From: Thermohalobaculum sp965247385
GTDB lineage: Bacteria > Pseudomonadota > Alphaproteobacteria > Rhodobacterales > Rhodobacteraceae
DNA: 64,000 nucleotides
NCBI GenBank assembly: GCA_965247385.1
Contig: CBDFHG010000007.1
Location: 620,001-684,000 of the forward strand
Direction: 5' to 3'
A program made the translations under genes and the position numbers. Shown here one piece after another: positions 56,896-64,000 of this stretch. The notes under the pieces were generated by a model. It searched no databases, was not told the origin of the DNA, and saw only the letters and a list, made by a program, of their open reading frames with translations. How positions within the stretch are numbered: position 1 is the first letter of the stretch; each line of letters opens with the position of its first letter.

Positions 56896-57194
56896 TTCCG
56901 GCCTCCTTTTGCGACGCTCACAACGAGGTCGATGTCGACGGGGGTGATGTCGTCACTCGAACGAGGAAAGCGATCACCGGCATCGATCGTGAAGGACAGG
57001 CTGAGAGCCGAGAGGGTGCGCAGCACCAATCCGAGCTCGGCACGGGGTTTGCCGTGCTCGATGCCCACGACCCATTGCCGTCCGACGCCCACTTTGCGAG
57101 CGAGGTCGGTTTGGCTCAGCTTGAGCTTGCGGCGTCTGTCACGAATGACCAAGCCGAGGTCTACTGGAGTTCGGATCTGCATGGCTTTATCCAT
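56892..57194 (-). CDS. hipB: HipB-like antitoxin / repressor
   Basis: About 100 residues from the ATG at 57194 (ATG at 57182 is the alternative). HTH-Xre: VDLGLVIRDRRRKLKLSQTDLARKVGVGRQWVVGIEHGKPRAELGLVL (about 9-57). The ATG lies at the edge of operator box 1. Four similar 18-bp boxes follow upstream, pointing to cooperative self-repression. The tail (DDITPVDIDLVVSVAKGG) may contact HipA. Confidence 0.87.
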   Translation of the reverse strand: MDKAMQIRTPVDLGLVIRDRRRKLKLSQTDLARKVGVGRQWVVGIEHGKPRAELGLVLRTLSALSLSFTIDAGDRFPRSSDDITPVDIDLVVSVAKGGRK

Positions 57195-57195
57195 A

Positions 57196-57293
57196 TGTCG
57201 TCGATCGGTGACAATATACATATGTCGCCGAACGACGACAAGCACAAAATGTCCTCGATCGGCGACATTTCTAAATGTATGCGTTCGGCGACA
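57196..57293. promoter_or_regulatory. Four phased operator boxes of hipBA
   Basis: Box 1 TGTCGTCGATCGGTGACA (57196), box 2 TGTCGCCGAACGACGACA (57223), box 3 TGTCCTCGATCGGCGACA (57250), box 4 TGTATGCGTTCGGCGACA (57276). Starts are 27, 27 and 26 bp apart. All are partial palindromes of the TGTCG/CGACA type. Confidence 0.85.
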
Positions 57294-57325
57294 TTTGGTG
57301 GTGAGCCGTTAAACAGATCATGATT

Positions 57326-57496
57326 CAACTCACCGTCATCCGCCACCAGGCAGGGCACCGTCCAACCGAACTTCGCCATGCTGGCTGCGATCTTCGCAAC
57401 TTGGGTCTCGCCATGGATCTTCGCGTTCTTGGCGTAGGGACACAGCTTATCGATCGGCCAGGTTTCGATCTGGCGCGGCGCAAAGACGAGATCCAT
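57326..57496 (-). pseudogene. ParB-like N-terminus of a phage DNA methylase, truncated
   Basis: 57 codons read MDLVFAPRQIETWPIDKL, PYAKNAKIHGETQVAKI and FGWTVPCLVADDGEL. This is the ParB/sulfiredoxin-like start of phage-type DNA methyltransferases, which normally goes on to the GHGR motif. Here it breaks off after DDGEL where the hipB upstream region begins. Confidence 0.68.
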
Positions 57497-58084
57497 GGGG
57501 GCGGTGTCTCACGGGGTAGGGCGACGCATGATGGGAGAGCCGCCAGTATTATCTGGGGCGCCGATCAGCATTCGCGATATCGGGAAAACAAAAGCGCCCG
57601 CGAGGGTTATCCTCTGGGCACAATTCTTCGATGATTAAGAGGTAGGTCAAGAGGGGCAGCTTTGTCAAACTGTTTTTCCAATTGGAATCAATCGGTTCCA
57701 CGAGGTGGCGATTGATCTCTGGGTTTGTCTGGCGTCCGTAGGTGGCTTCCTGGATCCCGGCCACTGGTCGAAATGGCTTCGGTGGATTCCCTGTGGAATC
57801 CACCGTGGGAAAGATCAAGGCAGCGTAAGTGTTTGATAAAGATTCAAAATCCCGCGCCGCTTGCACGGGGTGGCTTCCAAGTGGATTCCCCGGTGAAAAG
57901 GCCAGTCGCTAGAAAACTTCTGCGCTGCGCCCCCCCGTATACGAATATGGCCGGGGAGGAACCATGCCGGGGGGCTTGGACGGCTATGATGCTAAGATCG
58001 GCAGCCTACATCGGCAGAAACTTGCTGTAGACTAGCCTAAGTGCTAAGAATGTCGAAGTTATCTCAGCATCAAGGATCGGCAGG
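57497..58084. other. Non-coding region with GTGGMTTCC motifs
   Basis: No gene recognised. It holds five GTGGATTCC/GTGGCTTCC motifs (57742, 57782, 57795 reversed, 57870, 57881), two of them forming a perfect hairpin GGTGGATTCC-CTGT-GGAATCCACC at 57781-57804. A TTCCAATTGGAA palindrome is at 57676-57687. Confidence 0.55.
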
Positions 58085-59314
58085 ATGACCCTGGAAACAC
58101 CGGCACGGATCGAGCCTTGCGGCATCGAAGAGAATGTTCCGGTCGCTTTGTCCGACCTTGTTCTTGAGATCCGCTCTGCAGCCGAAGCACTTGGGCGCCG
58201 CATTCACCCGGATAGTGCAGCCGAGTTGCGTACAATGACACGTATAATGAATGCCTACTACTCGAACTTGATCGAAGGGCACAACACGCGTCCTCGCGAC
58301 ATCGAGGCCGCATTGGCAGGGAAGCTAGAGAATGTTGAGAACCGTCCTTTGGCTGAAGAGGCGGCTGCGCATGTTCGTGTTCAGGCATGGATCGACGAAA
58401 CAGCTGATGCGGAAGAGCTTCCACAGCCAACATCCGTGGGTTTTGTCCAAGAGCTGCATCGGCGCTTTTATGAGGCGATGCCAAAAGAACTCCGATATGT
58501 CGAGCATGAAGAAATTCAGAAAGAAATCGTTCCTGGAGCATTTCGTGCCGAAGGGGACGAAGTTATTGTTGGCCGACACCTGCCACCATCCGCTTCGCGA
58601 GTTCCAGATTTTATGGACCATTTCGCTTTTCGCTATCGCGGTCTCACGAGCGGACCGACTAGAAAGATTTTGTCGATCCCCGCTGCTCACCACCGCTTAA
58701 ACTACATCCACCCATTCCTCGACGGGAACGGGAGAGTAAGCCGCCTTATGTCTCACGCAATGTGCCAAGCTGCCGGAATCGGTGGCCATGGCCTTTGGTC
58801 GGTCAGTCGCGGCTTAGCTAGAGGTCTGGCGGATCCAGCAGAGTATAAAGAACGTATGGACGTTACGGATCAACCACGTCGCGGCGATCGTGATGGCCGT
58901 GGGAATCTCTCACTTGAGGCACTGACATCCTTTACCGCCTGGTTCCTGACTGTCATGTTGGATCAAATCCGTTTCACAGATGCGATATTTGATCTCCGGA
59001 CGCTGCAGGCGCGTTACGTCCGGCTGATAGAAGATCAGTTCCCGGGTAGGGATCGGCTGCCCAAGCTGATTTCACACGTGCTCACGCATGGCGAAATGGC
59101 CCGAGGGGATGCGCGTTTCGTTACGGGAACCTCCGACCGTGCTGCGCGCATTGATTTGGGTGACTTAACCAAGATCGGATTTCTGAAATCTTCCACACCA
59201 AAAGGGCCAGTAAGAGTCGCGTTCCCTCTCGATTTTCGCGAACGGCTGTTTCCGAATTTGTTTACCGATGCTGAACCAATAATACCGGAACCTCTGAAAG
59301 TCCCCGTTTTTTGA
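58085..59314 (+). CDS. Fic-family protein (class II, self-inhibited)
   Basis: 409 residues. The catalytic loop HPFLDGNGRVSR is at 209-220, complete for AMP transfer. The N-terminal inhibitory helix SNLIEG (S60-E64-G65) matches the (S/T)xxxE(G/N) motif of class II Fic enzymes, so the enzyme should be off until the helix is displaced. The C-terminus (about 320-400) resembles a winged HTH (LPKLISHVLTHGEMARGDARFVTGTS). The target is unknown; it is not next to a FicA antitoxin gene. Confidence 0.92.
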   Translation: MTLETPARIEPCGIEENVPVALSDLVLEIRSAAEALGRRIHPDSAAELRTMTRIMNAYYSNLIEGHNTRPRDIEAALAGKLENVENRPLAEEAAAHVRVQAWIDETADAEELPQPTSVGFVQELHRRFYEAMPKELRYVEHEEIQKEIVPGAFRAEGDEVIVGRHLPPSASRVPDFMDHFAFRYRGLTSGPTRKILSIPAAHHRLNYIHPFLDGNGRVSRLMSHAMCQAAGIGGHGLWSVSRGLARGLADPAEYKERMDVTDQPRRGDRDGRGNLSLEALTSFTAWFLTVMLDQIRFTDAIFDLRTLQARYVRLIEDQFPGRDRLPKLISHVLTHGEMARGDARFVTGTSDRAARIDLGDLTKIGFLKSSTPKGPVRVAFPLDFRERLFPNLFTDAEPIIPEPLKVPVF

Positions 59315-59389
59315 GTGTTGATTTCAACGCTTCGTCGAGGCGGCGTGCTTCTGGTTTCAACCGATTGAAATCGAAAATGAGGGTTTCAC

Positions 59390-59544
59390 ATGCACGGCTC
59401 TAAAGCACATCGTGAGAAGTGGGGCGTAGAGCTTGAGGGGGCGGATGCAGATAAATCCGCATGGCAAAAATTTCTCAAGCCACCATTCGACCCCTACGTC
59501 GAAATATTAGACGACCCGAATGGTGGCTGCCTCGTTTTGCGATC
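59390..59544 (+). pseudogene. Truncated hypothetical gene
   Basis: Starts MHGSKAHREKWGVELEGADA and continues KFLKPPFDPYVEILDDPNGG before it runs into an ISL3 fragment. The N-terminal phrase resembles those of hypothetical proteins on other mobile elements (from memory). The rest is lost. Confidence 0.45.
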
Positions 59545-59730
59545 AAAAAACATCAGAAGCGCATTCTCGAACGTTGGACGTCAACCCACAGTAACGCCCG
59601 CATGGAAGCAATGAACGGACTGTTTCAGGCCACCAGGGCAAGAGCCAGAGGCTACCGCAACACCGAGACCTTCATCACCATGATCTACTTGATCGCAGTC
59701 CCGCTCGGAGATATAGTAAAATCCATTTGA
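59545..59730 (+). pseudogene. ISL3-family transposase, C-terminal remnant
   Basis: IKKHQKRILERWTSTHSNARMEAMNGLFQATRARARGYRN is followed by FITMIYLIAVPLGD, the final part of the DDE domain with the catalytic E (ARMEAMNG). All upstream parts of the transposase are missing. Confidence 0.78.
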
Positions 59731-59790
59731 TGCGTCGAAGAACCGCAAATACTGTCGTGCAGTGTGTGATCGGGGATCATGGATCATGCT

Positions 59791-60528
59791 CTAGCCAATT
59801 AGTCCCAGCGTCGGGAAACTCTCCAGCAGCCAGTAGGCCATCCGCTCAAACTGACCGGTGATCATCATCACACCGACGACGACCAGAAGCACGCCCATCG
59901 CCTTCTCGACCAGCCCCATATGGCGCCGGAACCCCCATGCCCAACGCAGGAACGGACCGATGAAGGCTGCCGCGACCAGGAACGGCACTCCCAGCCCCAG
60001 CGAATACACCGCCAGCAGCGAGGTGCCCGAGAGAATCGTCTCCTCCTGCGCCGCGAGCGCCAGGATCGCCCCCAGTATCGGCCCAATGCAGGGTGTCCAG
60101 CCGAAGGCGAAAGCGATGCCGATGACATAGCTTGTTCCGTGGCTTCCGGCCTTTGCCGGCCCGTCGAAGCGCATCTCCCGGTCAAGGAATGAGAGGCGCA
60201 GCACATGCAGGAAATGCAGCCCGAGCACGATGACGATCCCGCCGGATATCTGCGCCAGCAGAACCTTGTTCTGCAGCAACATCTGACCCAGCGCCGAGGC
60301 AGACATGCCGAGGGCGACGAAGACCGTTGCCAGCCCCAGGACGAAAAAGCAGGCCGAGATGAACACATGCCGGGCGAGCCGCGGGTCGACCTCCACATCC
60401 TCTCCGGATATCCGATCGAGGGTCGTCCCGCCCAGATACGCCAGATAGGGCGGCACCAGCGGCAGCACGCAGGGGCTGAGGAAACTGATGATGCCGCCAA
60501 CGAAGGCGGTCAGTATGCCGATTTCCAT
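59791..60528 (-). CDS. ccdA: Cytochrome c biogenesis protein CcdA
   Basis: 245 residues from the ATG at 60528. About six membrane spans. Two conserved cysteines lie in SFLSPCVLPLVPPYLAYLGG (first) and FGWTPCIGPILGAILALA (fourth), and pass electrons from thioredoxin across the inner membrane to periplasmic thiol-disulphide partners. The SoxX-like cytochrome gene lies next upstream on the same strand, a likely client. Confidence 0.92.
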   Translation of the reverse strand: MEIGILTAFVGGIISFLSPCVLPLVPPYLAYLGGTTLDRISGEDVEVDPRLARHVFISACFFVLGLATVFVALGMSASALGQMLLQNKVLLAQISGGIVIVLGLHFLHVLRLSFLDREMRFDGPAKAGSHGTSYVIGIAFAFGWTPCIGPILGAILALAAQEETILSGTSLLAVYSLGLGVPFLVAAAFIGPFLRWAWGFRRHMGLVEKAMGVLLVVVGVMMITGQFERMAYWLLESFPTLGLIG

Positions 60529-60630
60529 GCCCCAACTTCTCGCAGTTGCCCCAGAAGGTTCAGTCGAAGACTTACGCAACCCTACCGCCCGGCGAAAGGA
60601 CCACCATGCCGCAACATCGTCACGAATTCG

Positions 60631-61068
60631 TCAGTCAGGACTGCGCAGCGAGGCCAGATAGGCGACAAGGTCCTCAATCTCAGCCGCTGTCAGCGCCGGC
60701 CCGCCGTAAAGCGGATCCTCCGCCAGGTCGCGCTGCCCGGTGGCATAGAAGGCCGGCATTGCGGTATCCTCCGAAATCGCCGACGGGGCCACGATCCACA
60801 AGCGGACCGCGCCCGCGCTCAACCGTTCTCCAATCCCGGAAAGGTTCAGGGTCGGCGCCCTTTCGTCGGGTATCCCGTGGCAGGCCGGGCAACCTGCCCG
60901 CGCCTCGCCCACATAAAGCGCCCGACCGCGCGCCGCATCACCCGGCGCGCCGGTCAGGCTGGCGATGATCTCGCTGCCATCGGTGATGATGTAGGCAACC
61001 ACCGGCTCCGCCGCCCGGCTGGCGCCGGCAAACGCCGCGATCATCAGAACCGACAGCAATACGCGCAT
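60631..61068 (-). CDS. SoxX-like monohaem cytochrome c
   Basis: 145 residues from the ATG at 61068. Signal peptide (MRVLLSVLMIAAFAGASRA), haem site CPACH (about 74-78), and a possible axial methionine in AMPAFYATG. The end reads LTAAEIEDLVAYLASL, as in SoxX of the sulphur-oxidising SoxAX complex. No soxA or other sox genes are in view, so a general periplasmic cytochrome is an alternative. It lies with ccdA on the same strand, 102 bp apart. Confidence 0.8.
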   Translation of the reverse strand: MRVLLSVLMIAAFAGASRAAEPVVAYIITDGSEIIASLTGAPGDAARGRALYVGEARAGCPACHGIPDERAPTLNLSGIGERLSAGAVRLWIVAPSAISEDTAMPAFYATGQRDLAEDPLYGGPALTAAEIEDLVAYLASLRSPD

Positions 61069-61183
61069 CCATGGCCTCCCGGCCCTTGTTCTCTGGCGCC
61101 GCCCACCGACCGCGAAGCTAATCACGCACCCCGGCCCAAGCAAGGGCTTGCGCCGCTTCGGGCGCAACGCTACGGGTTGGCCC

Positions 61184-61429
61184 ATGTCCACCACCGACCC
61201 GATCGATGCCGAGCTTGATGCAACAGGGCTTCTCTGCCCTCTTCCGGTGCTGAAGGCACGAAAGCGCCTCTCGGCGCTTGGCACGGGTACTCTATTGATG
61301 GTTCGCGCCGATGATCCCGCGGCACGCATCGATTTTCCCCATTTCTGCCACGAGCAAGGCCATCTTCTGGTTGACCAGACCGACGAACCTCACGGAGTCA
61401 TGACCTTCCTGATCCGCAAGGGCGGCTAG
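61184..61429 (+). CDS. TusA-family sulfurtransferase
   Basis: 81 residues from the ATG at 61184. The sulphur-carrying cysteine is in GLLCPLPVLKARK (CPxP motif, about residue 16). TusA-like proteins carry persulphide to tRNA thiolation, molybdenum cofactor synthesis or sulphur oxidation. It is divergent from the SoxX-like gene, which supports a sulphur-handling role. Confidence 0.9.
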   Translation: MSTTDPIDAELDATGLLCPLPVLKARKRLSALGTGTLLMVRADDPAARIDFPHFCHEQGHLLVDQTDEPHGVMTFLIRKGG

Positions 61430-61569
61430 CTGTGCAACTTCAACAGGTTGTCCCCGGCCAGGCCGAGTCTGCTGATTGGTTTCTCTGATTCTATTCCGCC
61501 ATGCGGGCGATGCCAATTGTAGCTGTGTGTCGCCATTCCTCCTTGCGCCAGCCACATTCAGGACGCAGC

Positions 61570-62526
61570 ATGACACCCATGTCCAGATCCAGTTTTCGCG
61601 CGGCGATAAACGTCGCCATGATTTCCGGGCTTATGCTTGTGGCGGGGTGCGGCGGGCGCCCGTCCGCCAGTGACTTTGCCACCTATGAGGTGGCGCTGCG
61701 CGCCGACGGCAAGCTCGGCACCGAAACCCGTCCCGAAGGCGCACCCTATGACACCGCCGATCTGGTGCAAAATTTCGAACGCATCGCGCTGCATCACGAA
61801 GCTGACGCGACCGTGCCCGGCAGCGAGGACAACTGGAACCCGAACCCGCTGACGCGCTGGTATGGCCCACTGACCTACGGCGTTTTCGGCAACGCCGTTA
61901 CCGCCAGCGACCGGGCGAAAATCACCCGGCTGATGAACCGCATCGCCGCGCTGACCGGGTTGGAAATCACTGAAGACGAGACCGACGTCAACTTCTTGAT
62001 CCTGATCACGACGCCGGATGAGCGTGAGGATTTCAGCGCCGATCTGGCCCAACTCAGCCCAGCACTGGCGAGTACGTTCGAATTCTGGCGACGCTCGCAC
62101 GAGGTGATCTGCGTCGCCAACAGCCTGTTCTCCACTGAAGAAGGCGACCTGATCGTTGGCGGGCTGGTGGTGATCGGCTCGGAGACCAGTGGCATCTTGC
62201 GCCAAGCGTGCCTGCACGAGGAAATCGTTCAGGCCCTCGGCATCGCCAACGACCACCCGGACGTGCGCCCGTCGATCTTCAACGATGATGGCGAGTTTGC
62301 GCTGTTGACCGAGCACGACGAGTACCTGTTGCGCATCCTCTACGACCCCCGGTTCCAGCCCGGCATGACCATCGCCGAGGCAATGCCGATCGTGCGCCGG
62401 ATCGCCGCCGAGATCCCGCTCGCCCGCCCGGCGGCAAAGCTTGCCTCCGGGAAGGTGGCGCATTCCCTGTCTCCGGATCGTGGCGTTCCACGGTCATCGG
62501 TGACCCAGGATACATCAACCAACTGA
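61570..62526 (+). CDS. DUF2927 family lipoprotein
   Basis: 318 residues from the ATG at 61570. The signal ends with a lipobox LVAGC (cysteine near 26). A central block LTRWYGPLTYGVFGN and LTGLEI is followed by CLHEEIVQALGIANDHPDVRPSIFNDD, the conserved HE motif of DUF2927 that looks like a metalloprotease zinc site without proof of activity. It is probably membrane-anchored on the periplasmic side. Confidence 0.85.
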   Translation: MTPMSRSSFRAAINVAMISGLMLVAGCGGRPSASDFATYEVALRADGKLGTETRPEGAPYDTADLVQNFERIALHHEADATVPGSEDNWNPNPLTRWYGPLTYGVFGNAVTASDRAKITRLMNRIAALTGLEITEDETDVNFLILITTPDEREDFSADLAQLSPALASTFEFWRRSHEVICVANSLFSTEEGDLIVGGLVVIGSETSGILRQACLHEEIVQALGIANDHPDVRPSIFNDDGEFALLTEHDEYLLRILYDPRFQPGMTIAEAMPIVRRIAAEIPLARPAAKLASGKVAHSLSPDRGVPRSSVTQDTSTN

Positions 62527-62638
62527 CCGGCCTCGCGACCCAACCAACTCAACTCGACAGAATCTGCAAAGGTTGCGGTTTTGCAGAGGGCCCATCCCGG
62601 TTAACCTCGTCATCAACCGTTCATCAAGGGAGCACCCC

Positions 62639-63415
62639 ATGAGCTACGAAACTCTGCTCTACGCCGTGGCTGGCGACGTTGCCGCCATCACCCTGAACCG
62701 GCCCGACCGAATGAATAGCCTGAATGCCATGATGCGCGCGGAACTGCTCGACGCGTTGACCCGCGCCCCTCAGGAGGCCCGCGCCGTTGTGCTGACCGGG
62801 GCGGGGCGGGGGTTCTGCGCCGGACAAGACCTCAGCGATACCGGAAACTTCGCCGATCTCAACCTGGAACGGGTGCTGCGCGATGAGTACGAACCGCTTC
62901 TGAAGCTGGTCTATGACTGCCCGGTGCCGGTGATCTGCGCTGTCAACGGCGCCGCCGCCGGGGCGGGCGCCAACCTGGCGCTGGCGGCCGATGTGGTGAT
63001 CGCGGCGCGCTCGGCGGTGTTCATCGAGGCCTTCGCCCGCATTGGCCTGATTCCCGATGCCGGAGGGACCTACTGGTTGCCCCGATTGGCCGGCATGGCG
63101 CGAGCCATGGGGATGTGCCTGTTCGCCGACCCGATCCCGGCGCGCCAAGCGGCGGAGTGGGGTCTGATTTGGGAGGTGGTCGACGACGACCAGCTCGACA
63201 CCCGGGCGGCAGAGCTTGCCGGGCGCCTCGCCACCGGGCCGACGGAGGCTTACCGGCTGACCAAGCAGGCGCTGCGCCAGAGCATGTCGAACGACCTGGA
63301 GACCCAGCTTGCGCTGGAGGCCCGGTTGCAGGGCGATGCTGGCAGGACGCGGGATTTTATGGAGGGCGTCGCCGCCTTCCTGGAAAAACGCCCTGCCAGT
63401 TATGAGGGGCGCTGA
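62639..63415 (+). CDS. paaG: Enoyl-CoA hydratase/isomerase, PaaG-like
   Basis: 258 residues from the ATG at 62639 (AAGGGAG upstream). Crotonase fold: ITLNRPDRMNSLN, then RGFCAGQDLSD and NGAAAGAGANLALAADVV (oxyanion hole), then FARIGLIPDAGGTYWLPRL. The D in PDAGG where hydratases have E fits the PaaG isomerase of phenylacetate breakdown. No other paa genes are in view. A CTGCAAA/TTTGCAG hairpin is near 62563-62585, upstream. Confidence 0.85.
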   Translation: MSYETLLYAVAGDVAAITLNRPDRMNSLNAMMRAELLDALTRAPQEARAVVLTGAGRGFCAGQDLSDTGNFADLNLERVLRDEYEPLLKLVYDCPVPVICAVNGAAAGAGANLALAADVVIAARSAVFIEAFARIGLIPDAGGTYWLPRLAGMARAMGMCLFADPIPARQAAEWGLIWEVVDDDQLDTRAAELAGRLATGPTEAYRLTKQALRQSMSNDLETQLALEARLQGDAGRTRDFMEGVAAFLEKRPASYEGR

Positions 63416-63443
63416 GGCACAAACCCGGCCGGTACGCGCTCTA

Positions 63444-63596
63444 GGGTCTGTTGAGATTCATCTTGAGTTTATCACGGCTGCACTGGCGTAGATCATTGCT
63501 GAGAAACTGCTGTCGGTCTTGCAGGCTCGCAGTGCGATGCGTTTGAAGTTTTTGAGACTACAGAAGAAATTCTCAATGAGGTGGCGGCGCGCAGCA
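63444..63596 (-). pseudogene. IS5-family transposase, C-terminal remnant
   Basis: Reverse strand reads RHLIENFFCSLKNFKRIALR and ACKTDSSFSAMIYASAAVIN, the last part of IS427-type IS5 transposases with the catalytic E. The terminal repeat GGGTCTGTTGAGATTCATC is at 63444. The remainder of the element is missing. Confidence 0.82.
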
Positions 63597-64000
63597 GCGC
63601 TGCCTCGCCGCCTCCCCGTGCGCCCAGCGCCTCCCCCAGACTGGGAGTCGCTCAACTTGCGCGAGCCACTGACATCGACGCCAAACAGGGTCTCGAAACT
63701 GTCGCCGAGGTCGTATTCGGTCTCCTGCCCGAAGATCGTACCATGGTTCTTCCAGAAACCCGGTGTGTTGCCGGTTCCCTCGCCCAGATCCGAATCGTCG
63801 CCATCGCCGGGGGTCGGCAGGTCCTCGATGAAACCGCCGGTCTTGGCGCTGTCTTCGCCACCATCGGTCGATTGCACACGGATCCTCCAGTCGGTGTTCT
63901 CCAGCAGCGCCTCGGCATCGAGGTCGCCGGTGGGATAGGTCAAGACGAAACTGACGCTTTGAACGATGCCATCACCAGCGCCGGGCAGGCTGGCCATCAA
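63597..64000 (-). pseudogene. Large secreted-protein gene cut by an IS fragment (5' end outside window)
   Basis: The frame is open to the window edge and reads VSFVLTYPTGDLDAEALLE, TDWRIRVQSTDGGEDSAKTG and GNTPGFWKNHGTIFGQETEY. The TPGFWKNH motif and acidic, D-rich style are those of RTX/calcium-binding adhesins and other type I-secreted proteins. Past DVSGS (about 63660) the sequence becomes arginine-rich and non-homologous, then meets the IS5 remnant, so the C-terminus is lost. Confidence 0.65.

Noticed and set aside
57549..58030. ORFs between hipB and fic
   Set aside because: Opposing short frames without ribosome-binding sites or family motifs, across a motif-rich non-coding stretch.

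Overview
The window looks like a high-GC alphaproteobacterial chromosome, most likely a Rhodospirillales-type organism. Evidence: an alphaproteobacterial 16S rRNA, a circularly permuted two-piece tmRNA (ssrA), an SspB-type ClpXP adaptor, a class I lysyl-tRNA synthetase, a DinB with an N-terminal zinc ribbon, and an rrn operon ordered 16S-tRNA-Ala-tRNA-Ile-23S-5S-tRNA-fMet. The genus is inference.

Layout. 1-4.0 kb is core: the end of nadD, a GST, a TerB-like protein, lysK and ogt. 4.2-7.2 kb holds an IS1380-family transposase gene split by a complete ISNCY-like element; a 7-bp target duplication and exact restoration of the reading frame show it. 7.4-18.2 kb is a defence island on the + strand: a type III-like restriction helicase-nuclease, its beta-class methyltransferase, a small protein, a GmrSD-like DUF262/HNH protein with a possible HEPN tail, a UvrD helicase with a RelE/ParE-like N-terminus, a 36-codon ORF and the 5' stub of an OLD/RecF-like ATPase. 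IS21 debris, itself split by an IS66 element, and a tRNA-like scrap close the island. 21.8-24.9 kb returns to core genes (tRNA-Val, dinB, hutG). 25.0-28.7 kb is a DUF6880-RecD2 pair. 29.4-36.0 kb is a polyamine/opine-type ABC importer with a GntR regulator, a binding protein, an amidase and a broken hydrolase.

37-46 kb is core again: a coiled-coil protein with 54-bp internal repeats, a truncated periplasmic chorismate mutase, fumC, sspB, ssrA, four tandem DUF1194 VWA-like secreted proteins, gloA, thyX and a Bcr/CflA transporter. 46.2-52.3 kb is the rrn operon. 52.4-59.8 kb is a second accessory block: a RES-Xre toxin-antitoxin pair, phage-type gene remnants, HipBA with four phased operator boxes, a Fic protein and IS scraps. 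59.8-64 kb carries ccdA, a SoxX-like cytochrome, tusA, a DUF2927 lipoprotein, paaG and a secreted protein gene cut by an IS5 remnant.

How it fits together. The first island combines modification-dependent cutting, nucleic-acid remodelling and nuclease functions in tightly overlapping genes, so it is probably co-transcribed, although its last gene is destroyed. SspB and the tmRNA sit side by side and act in one ribosome-rescue/proteolysis pathway. The second island collects three growth-control modules (RES, HipA, Fic). All product calls come from reading motifs; no database search was run.
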